Assembly (NCBI GenBank): GCA_965243265.1
Contig: CBDEUL010000006.1
Coordinates: 395,594-459,593, forward strand
DNA: 64,000 nt
Source: Flavicella sp965243265
Lineage (GTDB): Bacteria > Bacteroidota > Bacteroidia > Flavobacteriales > Flavobacteriaceae
Direction of reading: 5' to 3'
Within the stretch, counting starts at the first letter, position 1. Each line of letters starts with the position of its first letter. Shown in pieces: positions 1-8,913 of this stretch. The position numbers and the translations under genes are program-made. The notes under the pieces are model-generated. The model was not told the DNA's origin. It saw nothing but the letters and a program-made list of their open reading frames with translations, and made no database searches.

Positions 1-323
1 CCTATAGTTACTCCCCATGAGATTGATGAAAACCGTCCTATCTCTGTATGCATAATTACATCTGATGAACCCGTATAAGAATAATCCCCTATTATTGAAT
101 GATAAATTAAATTAGACCTGTCAATTCTTACTAAATCTGATAATTTAGAGTTAATAATTCTTGAAAAATCTCCTACTATTGACTTGTTACCAAGAGTTGA
201 ATTTTGGATTTTAGAATACTTATATAGTTGACTTTCTTCTCCTAAAATACTATTCTCAATCAAAGCATTTTTATCTCTATAAACATTCTCAGGAATATCT
301 GTAATATCATTCTTAAACCCCAT
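1..323 (-). CDS. Hexapeptide-repeat acyltransferase, 3' part beyond window
   Basis: An open frame starts at the ATG at 323-321 and runs off the window edge, giving about 107 residues. The sequence has the imperfect hexapeptide periodicity of a left-handed beta-helix acyltransferase (Ile/Val every sixth residue, for example around NSTLGNKSIVGDFSRI and NLIYHSIIGDYS, ending in SWGVTIG). The ATG lies inside the last codons of the upstream aminotransferase gene (11-base overlap), so translation is probably coupled. Family knowledge: such enzymes transfer an acetyl or other acyl group to an amino or hydroxyl group of a nucleotide sugar. Inference: it acylates the amino sugar made by the neighbouring aminotransferase. 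The acyl donor and substrate cannot be read from this fragment. Confidence 0.75.
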   Translation of the reverse strand, partial: MGFKNDITDIPENVYRDKNALIENSILGEESQLYKYSKIQNSTLGNKSIVGDFSRIINSKLSDLVRIDRSNLIYHSIIGDYSYTGSSDVIMHTEIGRFSSISWGVTI

Positions 324-1395
324 TGTTTTCCTTTAAAATTTCACAAACTTCTTTAACATCACCAACTGACAAATCATAATATAGTGGTAAACAGAGTACT
401 TTTTTAGAAATACTATCAGTCACATCTAATGATACTGCCTCTAAATATGGTAAAGCAACTCCTAATGAGGGATAAAAATACCTTCTTGAAAAAATTTCTT
501 TTTCCTCCAAAGCTTTTTTACACTTTAACATCTCTTCTTCTGTTTGAAACAATAGTGGAAAATACGCATAATTTTTAGTTGCATCATTATTCCATTCAGG
601 AGTTTTTACTAAAGTCCCTTTCAAATTGTCTAGATAGGTTTCAGTTAATAATTTCCTCTTTTCATGAATTTTTTCTATATGTCTAAAATTAACTAAGCCC
701 ATAGCGGCATGAAATTCAGAGTTTTTCCCATTAATTCCCAATTCAGAGAAAGCTTCAGGTCCATTAAAACCAAAATTTCTCATTTTAGAAATTTTATACG
801 CCAATTCACTATCCTTCGTTACGATAAAACCTCCTTCGGTAGAATGATATAACTTTGTAGCGTGTAAACTACAAATAGATATATCACCAAACTCAAATAT
901 AGACTTTCCTCCAACAGTAACCCCGAAGGCATGTGCCCCATCATAGATTACTTTTAAATTATGCTTTTTTGCTATCCTTTCTATTTCTAATACATCACAA
1001 GGATTTCCATATACATGAGTCGCTAATATTGCTGATGTACTAGGAGTTATCAACTCTTCAATTTTTTTAGGATCTATATTCAATGTTTTCTCATCAATAT
1101 CTGCAAAAATAGGCTTACACCCCTCCCATACAATACTACTTGTAGTAGCAACAAAAGAAAATGGAGTTGTTATTATCTCTCCTTTGATTTCTAGTGCTTT
1201 AATTGCCATTTGTAGAGCAACTGTCCCATTAGTCACAAATAATAAATGATCTAATCCTAAATGTCCTTTTAGTTTTAATTCCAAATCATTTGCCAAAGGT
1301 CCCATATTAGTGAGCCATTGACGCTCCCAAATTCCAGAAACTAATTCCAAATATTCATCTTTTGGTGGTAAAAAAGGTTTTGTTACTGGTATCAT
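313..1395 (-). CDS. DegT/DnrJ/EryC1/StrS sugar aminotransferase, VioA-like
   Basis: This 360-residue protein is a PLP-dependent sugar aminotransferase of the DegT/DnrJ/EryC1/StrS family. The start IPVTKPFLPPKDEY, the phrase WLTNMGPLANDLE and the segment HVYGNPCDVLEIE resemble VioA-type dTDP-4-amino-4,6-dideoxyglucose transaminases. The likely PLP-binding lysine is in SLHATKLYHSTEGG, and the FANG/VTNGT substrate-loop motif is present as FVTNGTVALQ. The substrate dTDP-4-keto-6-deoxyglucose would come from RmlA and RmlB encoded in the same locus. It overlaps the flippase gene upstream by 4 bases (ATGA) and the acyltransferase downstream by 11. The family is certain, but VioA-type regiochemistry (C4 rather than C3) is inferred from recalled sequence similarity only. 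Confidence 0.85.
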   Translation of the reverse strand: MIPVTKPFLPPKDEYLELVSGIWERQWLTNMGPLANDLELKLKGHLGLDHLLFVTNGTVALQMAIKALEIKGEIITTPFSFVATTSSIVWEGCKPIFADIDEKTLNIDPKKIEELITPSTSAILATHVYGNPCDVLEIERIAKKHNLKVIYDGAHAFGVTVGGKSIFEFGDISICSLHATKLYHSTEGGFIVTKDSELAYKISKMRNFGFNGPEAFSELGINGKNSEFHAAMGLVNFRHIEKIHEKRKLLTETYLDNLKGTLVKTPEWNNDATKNYAYFPLLFQTEEEMLKCKKALEEKEIFSRRYFYPSLGVALPYLEAVSLDVTDSISKKVLCLPLYYDLSVGDVKEVCEILKENNGV

Positions 1396-2831
1396 TTTTT
1401 TAAAATTATATTTTTAAATTCATTTATAGATGGGTATTTCAAAAGGTAAGCAACCAAAACGTAAAATATACTTCCAATCCCCAAACCAACAATTATTCTT
1501 ATTAAATCTGACAGTTCTCGTTTTAACAAAATATCGTCTAAACCACGAATCATAAAACCTGTAATTATCACGAGTATAAAAATACTCGACACATCTTTCA
1601 TCTGTTGAAAAAGATTATAATTGATAAATCTACCCGAATAATGTGTATTAATAATCAATCCCAAAACAGAAGCACCTACTCTAGCCCACAAAAGCCCTAA
1701 TATTCCATAAGGAATTGAGATAGCTATAGATATTACTAAAATAATTTTTTTATAGATCTCTAATTTCAAAAATAAATCACTTCTCCCTTTTACGTTTAAA
1801 ATATTCAAATTATATGAATGAAAAGGATATAAAAGTCCTGAAATACACAGTATTTGAAAATAAGGCACTGAAGGCAACCATTTTTCAGTAAAAAGAAACC
1901 TAAAAAAAGGTTCACCCAAGACAGCTAATAACATTAAAACTGGGGCTAATACAAATGTTACCATTTGTAAAATTTTTTTATAAACATTTTTAAGACGTAC
2001 ATCATCATCTTGAAACTTTGAAAACAGTGGATATGTAACCTTACTTAACGCTCCTGAAATATTACTTACAGGTAACTGTACAACTGTATTTGCTCTAGAA
2101 TAATATCCTAAAAGTGCCGGTGAAAATATTTTACCTATAACTATAGAATAACTATTTTTAAAAATAGTATCCAATAGACCTGAAAATAAGATTTTATATC
2201 CAAAATTAAAATGATATTTAAACTTAGATACATCAAAAATTAAAGAAGGCTTCCAATTTGTAACCAACCATAACTGCAATGAATTTAAAAAAGCTTGACT
2301 TATATACATCCAAACCAAACTCCAAACTCCAAAGCCCCAATATGCTAAAACTATTCCTAAAACACCGCTACCTATTAAAGACGGAATAGATACTTTAAGC
2401 TGAGTCTTAAAATCCATTTTCTGAGTTAGTCTTGTTGTTTGAACCGTAGAAAAAGCATTAATAATAAACGTAACTCCATAAAGTCTTGTCAAATTTAAAA
2501 GAATAGGTTCTTCAAAAAAATCGGCTATTAAAGGAGCTGAAATAAACAGTAATAAATATACAAGTATACTTCCTAATAGATTAAAAAAAAAGACTGTAGA
2601 AAAATCCTTTTGATCAGCTTCCGAAGTCCTAATTAAAGAACTCGTTAAACCTCCATTAACTAAAGTATTTCCTATTCCCATAAAAACAGTAATCATAGCT
2701 ATGACACCAAATTCTTCAGGTAATAATATTCTTGCTAAAACAATGGAAACCAGAAAACCTATACCTTGTCCTGAAAATTGTTGTAGGAAAGTATACAACA
2801 CTCCCGAAACTGCTTTAGCTTTTGTTGTCAT
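1392..2831 (-). CDS. Wzx-type polysaccharide flippase (MOP superfamily)
   Basis: A 479-residue polytopic membrane protein with about 12-14 hydrophobic segments. The N-terminus (GVLYTFLQQFSGQGIGF, then VLARILLPEEFGVIAM) is typical of WzxC-like lipopolysaccharide/exopolysaccharide flippases of the MOP superfamily. Such proteins move undecaprenyl-diphosphate-linked repeat units from the cytoplasmic to the periplasmic face of the inner membrane. The gene lies between wecC (11-base gap) and the aminotransferase (4-base overlap), inside the nucleotide-sugar operon. It is the only export component seen here; the polymerase and glycosyltransferases must lie outside the window. Membrane topology is estimated by eye. 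Confidence 0.9.
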   Translation of the reverse strand: MTTKAKAVSGVLYTFLQQFSGQGIGFLVSIVLARILLPEEFGVIAMITVFMGIGNTLVNGGLTSSLIRTSEADQKDFSTVFFFNLLGSILVYLLLFISAPLIADFFEEPILLNLTRLYGVTFIINAFSTVQTTRLTQKMDFKTQLKVSIPSLIGSGVLGIVLAYWGFGVWSLVWMYISQAFLNSLQLWLVTNWKPSLIFDVSKFKYHFNFGYKILFSGLLDTIFKNSYSIVIGKIFSPALLGYYSRANTVVQLPVSNISGALSKVTYPLFSKFQDDDVRLKNVYKKILQMVTFVLAPVLMLLAVLGEPFFRFLFTEKWLPSVPYFQILCISGLLYPFHSYNLNILNVKGRSDLFLKLEIYKKIILVISIAISIPYGILGLLWARVGASVLGLIINTHYSGRFINYNLFQQMKDVSSIFILVIITGFMIRGLDDILLKRELSDLIRIIVGLGIGSIFYVLVAYLLKYPSINEFKNIILKK

Positions 2832-2841
2832 TCAATTGTCT

Positions 2842-4059
2842 CTAATTGTTCTTTTTTATTCCACAAAAGTCTAAAATGACCTTACTTTTATCATCTGACA
2901 AATTTTTAAACTCATCATGAGCTACTAAAAATACAATTATATCTGCTTTTTCTAATGCAACTTTATATTCAGTTAACTTAAAAACATTATGCTCTTCTAT
3001 ATTTGGCTCTACAATAAAATAACTTCCATTACTATCATTTTGCATGATCTTTTGAGCTATATATTTGGCTGGAGATTCTCTTAAGTCATCAATATTGGGT
3101 TTAAATGCTAAGCCCATTAAAGCAACACTTGGTTTACGACCGTGTTTTAATTCAAATTCTAACTTTGTTGTTTGTACTTTTTCAGCACACCAAAAAGATT
3201 TATAATTATTAACCTCTCTAGCCGTACCTATTATTTTTGACTCCATAGGGTAATCTGAAACAATAAAGTATGGATCTACAGCAATACAATGTCCTCCTAC
3301 TCCACATCCTGGTTGTAGTATATTTACTCTTGGATGTTTATTCGCTAAACTTATCAATTCCCAAACATTGATATCTGCTTTATCACAAATCAATGACAAT
3401 TCATTAGCAAAAGCTATCTGTACGTCCCTTGAAGAATTTTCTACCAACTTACACATCTCTGCAGTTCTAGCATTTGTAGGATGTAAAGCTCCTTTTATAT
3501 ATTTTGAATAAAAACTTATAGCCTTTTCTGTTGACACATCATTTACTCCTCCTATTACTCTGTCGTTATAGACTAATTCATGCATAACATTACCTGGTAA
3601 AACCCTTTCTGGACAATAAGCTATAAATAACTTATTTTTCAACTCTGGACGTTCTGTATAAATTAACGTCATCATTTTTTCTGTAGTACCTACCGGTGAT
3701 GTCGATTCTATAATATACAAATCATTCTCTTTTAAAAGAGGTAATATTGCCCTTGTCGCTGCTTCTACAAAAGAAATGTCTGGTTCATTTTTTCCTTTAA
3801 AAGGTGTTGGTACTACTATTAAATAAGTATTCGCCTCAACAGGCTTCGTATCAGCTCTTAGAAACCCTTCTTTGACTGCAACTTCTACTGCTTCATCTAA
3901 AGACGGTTCTACTATATGAATTTTACCTTCATTAATTGTATCTACAACATTTTGATTGATATCAACACCATGTACTTGTGCACCTCCACTAGCTATTAAA
4001 GCCGCGGTAGGTAAACCTATATATCCTAAACCAATCATTACTACTTCTGGGTTCTTCAT
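2842..4059 (-). CDS. wecC: UDP-N-acetyl-D-mannosamine dehydrogenase
   Basis: This 405-residue UDP-sugar 6-dehydrogenase oxidises UDP-ManNAc to UDP-ManNAcA using two NAD+. The N-terminal Rossmann motif is GLGYIGLPTAALIASGG. The middle domain has ESTSPVGTTE and CPERVLPG, and the catalytic cysteine is in GCGVGGHCIAVDPYF. The C-terminal UDP-binding part has GLAFKPNIDDLRESP. The phrase LPTAALIA and the adjacent wecB favour WecC over other dehydrogenases. It is 4 bases downstream of wecB, so the pair is probably cotranslated. It is one of three different UDP-sugar dehydrogenases in this locus. Confidence 0.93.
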   Translation of the reverse strand: MKNPEVVMIGLGYIGLPTAALIASGGAQVHGVDINQNVVDTINEGKIHIVEPSLDEAVEVAVKEGFLRADTKPVEANTYLIVVPTPFKGKNEPDISFVEAATRAILPLLKENDLYIIESTSPVGTTEKMMTLIYTERPELKNKLFIAYCPERVLPGNVMHELVYNDRVIGGVNDVSTEKAISFYSKYIKGALHPTNARTAEMCKLVENSSRDVQIAFANELSLICDKADINVWELISLANKHPRVNILQPGCGVGGHCIAVDPYFIVSDYPMESKIIGTAREVNNYKSFWCAEKVQTTKLEFELKHGRKPSVALMGLAFKPNIDDLRESPAKYIAQKIMQNDSNGSYFIVEPNIEEHNVFKLTEYKVALEKADIIVFLVAHDEFKNLSDDKSKVILDFCGIKKNN

Positions 4060-4063
4060 CTTG

Positions 4064-5188
4064 CTATAATTTTTCTATAAATGAAACTATTCTCTTACAT
4101 GCTTTTCCGTCTCCATAAGGGTTATGTAAAGCACTCATTTGGCTATATTTTTCTTTATCTGATAATAATATTGTTGCCTCGGAAACTATCTTTTCCTTAT
4201 CTGTACCTACCAATATAACTGTACCTGCTGTTACTGCTTCTGGACGTTCAGTAGTATCCCGCATAACCAAAACAGGCTTCCCTAAACTTGGAGCTTCCTC
4301 TTGTACACCTCCACTATCTGTTATTATTAAATAAGATTTGTTCATTAACCAAACAAATGCCGGATATGATAAAGGATCAATTAATTTTATATTTTCAATG
4401 TTTTTTAAAATTTCGTAAACAGGCTTTTGCACATTTGGATTTAAATGTACAGGATATATTATTTGTACATCAGAATTTTCAACTGCTATTTGTTTTAATG
4501 CTGAACAAATATTAATAAACCCTTGTCCATGATTTTCTCTCCTATGTCCTGTTACTAAAATTATTTTTTTAGATATACTTAAAACTCCTTTCAAATAATT
4601 TATTTCGTCATCGTTTAAATTTTCGACTTTTAAAACGCTTTCCTGTAAAGCGTCAATTACCGTATTCCCCGTAATTAAAACATCTTTATCAGAAATATTT
4701 TCTTGTAATAAATTCTCTTTAGAAGTTATCGTAGGTGCAAAATGATAGTCGCAAACTCTTCCCGCTATACTCCTATTAATTTCTTCTGGAAAAGGAGCTC
4801 TCTTATTAAAGGTTCTCAAACCTGCTTCAACATGACATACTTTAGCCCCTGAATAAAAAGCAGCTATACTGGCTGCCATTGTAGTCGTTGTATCTCCATG
4901 TACATAAACATAATCAGGTTTAAACTCCTCTAAAACTGGTTTAAGTTCATTTATGATATCACCTGTTAATGAATATAAGTTTTGATTAGGTTTCATTAAA
5001 TCTAAATCAAAATCTGGTGATATCTCAAAAAAAGACAATACCTGATCCAACATTTCTCTATGTTGAGCTGTAACACATACTTTTGTTTCAAAAGTATCAT
5101 TATTCCTTAAAAACTCCTTTACTAATGGAGCCATTTTAATTGCCTCAGGCCTTGTTCCGAAAATTATTAAATTCTTTTTTTTCATCAA
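4064..5188 (-). CDS. wecB: UDP-N-acetylglucosamine 2-epimerase (non-hydrolysing)
   Basis: This 374-residue enzyme interconverts UDP-GlcNAc and UDP-ManNAc, feeding WecC. Visible family motifs are the N-terminal FGTRPEAIKMAPLV, the QHREMLDQVL and VHGDTTTTMAAS segments, HVEAGLR followed by PFPEEINR, the GHRRENHGQG motif and the UDP-binding ITDSGGVQEEAPSLGKPVL near the C-terminus. The GHRREN form and overall length match WecB/MnaA rather than the WbpI-type epimerases that act on diacetamido-uronates. Two consecutive ATG codons start the gene (5188 and 5185), and either could be used. The stop is 4 bases before the wecC ATG. Confidence 0.95.
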   Translation of the reverse strand: MMKKKNLIIFGTRPEAIKMAPLVKEFLRNNDTFETKVCVTAQHREMLDQVLSFFEISPDFDLDLMKPNQNLYSLTGDIINELKPVLEEFKPDYVYVHGDTTTTMAASIAAFYSGAKVCHVEAGLRTFNKRAPFPEEINRSIAGRVCDYHFAPTITSKENLLQENISDKDVLITGNTVIDALQESVLKVENLNDDEINYLKGVLSISKKIILVTGHRRENHGQGFINICSALKQIAVENSDVQIIYPVHLNPNVQKPVYEILKNIENIKLIDPLSYPAFVWLMNKSYLIITDSGGVQEEAPSLGKPVLVMRDTTERPEAVTAGTVILVGTDKEKIVSEATILLSDKEKYSQMSALHNPYGDGKACKRIVSFIEKL

Positions 5189-5195
5189 TGATATC

Positions 5196-6212
5196 CTATA
5201 ACGAATAATACTTTTTAAACCACTCTACAAACTCTCGTACTCCCTCATTAATTTCTGTTGTACTTCTATATCCTAACTCTTCTATATCTGAAACATCAGC
5301 CCAAGTTTGAGGTACATCTCCTGCCTGCATCGGTAAATATTCTTTATCCGCTTCTATTCCAAAACTTGTTTCGATTGCTTTTATAAAATCCCCCAATGAT
5401 TGTGGATTTCCATTACCTATATTTGACAGTCGATAAGCAGGTTTATCATCTTCCTTAGACGGTGGATTCTCTAACAAAATTTCAATTCCATTAACAATAT
5501 CGTCTATATAGGTAAAATCTCGACTCATATTTCCATTGTTGAAAACTTTAATCGGTTTACCTTTGGAAATTGCATCTGCAAATAGATAAATAGCCATATC
5601 AGGTCTTCCCCAAGGTCCATAAACTGTAAAGAAACGCAAACCTGTTGTTGGAATACCATACAAATGGCTATAGGTATGAGCCATTAATTCATTACTCTTT
5701 TTGGTTGCTGCATACAAGCTTATAGGGTAATCAACATTATCTGTCGTAGAAAATGGAACCTTTTTATTTTCACCATACACACTAGAACTACTAGCATACA
5801 ATAAGTGCTTAATTTTATGATGTCTACAACATTCTAAAATATTTAAATATCCTACAACATTACTATCTATATAAGCTTCTGGGTTTTCAATACTGTAACG
5901 TACCCCTGCTTGAGCAGCTAAATTACAAACCACATCAAAATTAGACTCTTGAAAAAGCTTTGGTAAATTCTCTCTATCTTCTAAATTCATTCGAATAAAC
6001 TCAAATGAACTCAAATTACTCTTTGTTTTTTTCAAAAAAACTTCCGAATCAGTTTTTAAAATACCTAATTCTTGTAGACGAGCATACTTTAGATTGACAT
6101 CGTAATAATCATTTATATTATCTATACCTACTACCTGATGACCTTTCTCTATTAAAGATTTTGATAAATGAAAACCTATAAAACCAGCAGCTCCTGTAAT
6201 TAATATTTTCAT
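5196..6212 (-). CDS. UDP-glucuronate 4-epimerase (SDR family)
   Basis: A 338-residue extended short-chain dehydrogenase/reductase. The glycine-rich motif GAAGFIGFHLS is followed by GIDNINDYYDVNLKYARL, the signature of UDP-glucuronate 4-epimerases (LspL/Cap1J/GAE type). The catalytic YxxxK is in SLYAATKKSNE, with the serine in ASSSSVYG. It would convert UDP-GlcA to UDP-GalA. Its start codon abuts the stop of ugd (TAA then ATG, no gap), so the product of Ugd is directly passed to this enzyme; that pairing supports the assignment. Length is normal for the family. Confidence 0.9.
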   Translation of the reverse strand: MKILITGAAGFIGFHLSKSLIEKGHQVVGIDNINDYYDVNLKYARLQELGILKTDSEVFLKKTKSNLSSFEFIRMNLEDRENLPKLFQESNFDVVCNLAAQAGVRYSIENPEAYIDSNVVGYLNILECCRHHKIKHLLYASSSSVYGENKKVPFSTTDNVDYPISLYAATKKSNELMAHTYSHLYGIPTTGLRFFTVYGPWGRPDMAIYLFADAISKGKPIKVFNNGNMSRDFTYIDDIVNGIEILLENPPSKEDDKPAYRLSNIGNGNPQSLGDFIKAIETSFGIEADKEYLPMQAGDVPQTWADVSDIEELGYRSTTEINEGVREFVEWFKKYYSL

Positions 6213-7538
6213 TTAATTTTTTCCTATTTGATAATATTCAAAACCTTTATTTTCTAAATCAAATACTCCGTATTGATTACGGCCATCAAAAATAATCGAA
6301 TTGTTCAATTGTGCTTTTATTTCTTCGAAATCTGGTGAACGGAACTCTTTCCACTCTGTCAATAAAATTAAAGCTTCAGATTCCTTTAAAACATCATATT
6401 TAGAACTGTGATAAGTAATATTCTCTATTCCTTTCAAATAACACTCTTTTGCTTCCTCAATAGCCTTAGGATCATAAGCCTGTATTTTTGCACCTCTTTT
6501 TACTAGCTCCTTAACTATATAAATAGCTGGTGCTTCACGCATATCATCTGTTCCTGGTTTAAAAGCCAATCCCCATAAAGCAAATGTCAACCCAGATAAA
6601 TCTTCTCCAAATCGTTTTATAACCTTTTTTGCTATTACTAACTTTTGAGCATCATTAACATCTTCCACAGCAGTTATTAAATCTGCTTGATATCCATTTT
6701 CTTCTGCTATTTTCTTTAAAGCCTTTACATCCTTAGGAAAACAAGACCCTCCATACCCTGCTCCTGGATAAATAAAACTGTACCCTATTCTAGCATCTGA
6801 TCCTATTCCTATACGAACCTTATTTGCATCTGCTCCAACTCTTTCACAAATATTAGCTATTTCATTCATAAAAGAAATCTTAGTCGCTAACATTGCATTT
6901 GCCGCATACTTAGTCATTTCTGCTGAACGAATGTCCATAGCAATAAAACGATCGTGAGACATGCAAAAAGGGTGATATAGTTCCTTCATTTTATCGGTAG
7001 CATATACCGATTCCGAACCTATCACTACACGATCAGGCTTCATAAAATCAGCAATAGCTGCTCCTTCCTTTAAAAACTCTGGATTTGAAACTACATCAAA
7101 TTCTATTTGAACATCCCTTCTCTCCAAAGCTTTTTTAATAGTTGCTTTTACTTTATCTGCAGTACCAACAGGAACAGTAGATTTATCAACAACAACTAAC
7201 CTACGATTCATCTTTTCTCCTATAGAGTTTGCCACAGCTAACACATACTGTAAATCTGCAGATCCATCATCTCCCATTGGAGTACCGACAGCTATAAAAA
7301 CAATTTCAGCACCTACAAGTGCTTCTTCTAAATCTGTTGTAAAAAAAAGATTTTTATTCTCAATATTTTTCAATACCATTGGCTCTAAACCTGGTTCAAA
7401 AATTGGAATAATCCCGTTATTTAACTTATCTATTTTTTTAGGATCAATATCTACACAAGTAACTTTATTTCCCATTTCTGAGAAACAAGTTCCCGAAACC
7501 AACCCAACATACCCCGAACCTATTACTACTATATTCAT
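6213..7538 (-). CDS. ugd: UDP-glucose 6-dehydrogenase
   Basis: This 441-residue enzyme oxidises UDP-glucose to UDP-glucuronate. The N-terminal Rossmann motif is GSGYVGLVSGTCFSEMG. The central domain has STVPVGTADKV and SNPEFLKEGAAIADFMKPDR. The catalytic cysteine lies in YPGAGYGGSCFPKDVKAL, the classic UGDH motif, and the C-terminal domain has GLAFKPGTDDMREAPA. It follows the cytidylyltransferase gene by 11 bases and abuts the UDP-GlcA 4-epimerase gene, forming a UDP-GlcA to UDP-GalA module. Confidence 0.96.
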   Translation of the reverse strand: MNIVVIGSGYVGLVSGTCFSEMGNKVTCVDIDPKKIDKLNNGIIPIFEPGLEPMVLKNIENKNLFFTTDLEEALVGAEIVFIAVGTPMGDDGSADLQYVLAVANSIGEKMNRRLVVVDKSTVPVGTADKVKATIKKALERRDVQIEFDVVSNPEFLKEGAAIADFMKPDRVVIGSESVYATDKMKELYHPFCMSHDRFIAMDIRSAEMTKYAANAMLATKISFMNEIANICERVGADANKVRIGIGSDARIGYSFIYPGAGYGGSCFPKDVKALKKIAEENGYQADLITAVEDVNDAQKLVIAKKVIKRFGEDLSGLTFALWGLAFKPGTDDMREAPAIYIVKELVKRGAKIQAYDPKAIEEAKECYLKGIENITYHSSKYDVLKESEALILLTEWKEFRSPDFEEIKAQLNNSIIFDGRNQYGVFDLENKGFEYYQIGKN

Positions 7539-7549
7539 ATCCTTAAGTT

Positions 7550-7975
7550 CTATTTTTCTTTTAACTTCTCCTTATTATGTACTTCTTTCCTTAATCCACT
7601 ACTAGAAAATCGATGCTCTCTCTTATTAAAATACAATCGAATACCTTTTTCCTCACAATATTCTCTCCCTGTAAACATTTTATTAGCATACTCATCTCCA
7701 ATAACTCTTACATCTATTTTAAACGATCGCAAAATATCTTCTAAATCTTGTTCTGTCGCATACGGAACTATTTCATCAACATATTTACACCCCTTTAGTT
7801 GAATGTATCTTTCTACTACAGATTGCACAGGTCTATTTTTCTCTGGTCTATCTAATGTCGGATCTGTTTGAATTCCGCAAATTAAATAATCACACTCTCT
7901 CTTTGCTTCTTCAAGCATTTTAATATGTCCAGCATGTAACAAATCAAATGCACTAAAAGTTATACCTACTTTCAT
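7550..7975 (-). CDS. Cytidylyltransferase-like nucleotidyltransferase (TagD-like)
   Basis: A 141-residue protein of the HxGH nucleotidyltransferase family. It starts MKVGITFSAFDLLHAGHIKM, in which HAGH is the nucleotide-binding HxGH motif. Length and sequence resemble glycerol-3-phosphate cytidylyltransferase (TagD) and related enzymes that make CDP- or ADP-activated polyol or heptose precursors. The C-terminal ISTTxI/RTxGxSTT motif of TagD is replaced here by FSSSGLRKEV, so the substrate is open. It is the first gene behind a TAnnTTTG element (7995-8002) and leads the ugd-epimerase-wecBC-wzx set. A 77-base gap separates it from rmlD, so it may have its own transcript start. Confidence 0.75.
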   Translation of the reverse strand: MKVGITFSAFDLLHAGHIKMLEEAKRECDYLICGIQTDPTLDRPEKNRPVQSVVERYIQLKGCKYVDEIVPYATEQDLEDILRSFKIDVRVIGDEYANKMFTGREYCEEKGIRLYFNKREHRFSSSGLRKEVHNKEKLKEK

Positions 7976-7994
7976 GTTTTTAGTTTTCGTTTTA

Positions 7995-8002
7995 CAAAAG
8001 TA
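7995..8002 (-). promoter_or_regulatory. TAnnTTTG -7 promoter element for tagD-like/ugd operon
   Basis: Read on the minus strand the bases are TACTTTTG, an exact match to the Bacteroidetes -7 consensus TAnnTTTG, 20 bases upstream of the start codon at 7975. It lies in the only sizeable gap (7976-8052) of the polysaccharide locus, so an internal promoter here is plausible. No clear TTG -33 element at the expected spacing was seen. Confidence 0.5.
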
Positions 8003-8052
8003 ATTTAATATTTTAACATATGTTATTTTCTCTTAAATAAAGAATTAGAGCC

Positions 8053-8913
8053 CTATCTGATATTTTCTAAACATTTTTCTAATGAATCTTTCCAATAAGG
8101 GATTTCAACACCATATTCTTTCACTATTTTTTGCTTATTCATTACTGAATAAAAAGGTCTTTTTGCTGGAGTTGGATATTGACTCGTTTCAATAGGGCTA
8201 ACTCTTACATCGATATCTTTTATCTCAAAAATAGCTTTAGCAAAATCAAACCAACTACAAACTCCTTGGTTTGAAAAATGATATACTCCCACTTCCTTAT
8301 TTTTCAGTTGAGGAGCTATTTGTAAAATTGCCTTTGCTAAATCTTTTGCGTATGTAGGTGTCCCTACTTGATCAAATATAACAGACAATTCTTCTCTCTC
8401 TTCCCCTAACTTCAACATTGTTTTCACAAAATTATGCCCATAACTAGAATAAACCCATGAAGTTCTAATAATTATAGAGTTTGAAGGGTTTATTTCCAAC
8501 ATCGCTTTCTCTCCTGCTAGCTTTGTTTTCCCATAAACTGACTGTGGATTTGCTTCATCAGATTCTATATAAGGTCTATAATTATTTCCATCAAAAACAT
8601 AATCTGTAGATATTTGAATTAACTGAATTCCTCTTTCTTTCGAAATTTCTGCAAAATTAGCTACAGCCAAATGATTCAATTTATCATTCAACTCATATTC
8701 AGTTTCAGCTTTGTCTACAGCTGTATAAGCTGCACAATTAATGATAACCTCAATATTATTATTCTCAATAAACTCTTTTACCTCAATATGATTTGTTATA
8801 TCTAACTCTCTTCTATCTGTAAAATAAAAAACATATTCTGAATGTTTTTTTTCTAAATCCCTTAACTCAGAACCTAACTGACCATTTGCACCCGTTACCA
8901 ATATATTAGACAT
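8053..8913 (-). CDS. rmlD: dTDP-4-dehydrorhamnose reductase
   Basis: RmlD catalyses the last step of dTDP-L-rhamnose synthesis, NAD(P)H-dependent reduction at C4. The start chosen is the ATG at 8913, giving MSNILVTGANGQLGSELRDL with the Rossmann motif at the very N-terminus; the frame is open a further 12 codons upstream (to 8949), but that extension would lie inside rmlC. Family motifs are NCAAYTAVDKAE, STDYVFDG, the catalytic YGKTKLAGE and RTSWVYSSYGHNFVKTM. The resulting 286 residues match the family. The start overlaps the end of rmlC by 8 bases. Confidence 0.95.
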   Translation of the reverse strand: MSNILVTGANGQLGSELRDLEKKHSEYVFYFTDRRELDITNHIEVKEFIENNNIEVIINCAAYTAVDKAETEYELNDKLNHLAVANFAEISKERGIQLIQISTDYVFDGNNYRPYIESDEANPQSVYGKTKLAGEKAMLEINPSNSIIIRTSWVYSSYGHNFVKTMLKLGEEREELSVIFDQVGTPTYAKDLAKAILQIAPQLKNKEVGVYHFSNQGVCSWFDFAKAIFEIKDIDVRVSPIETSQYPTPAKRPFYSVMNKQKIVKEYGVEIPYWKDSLEKCLENIR

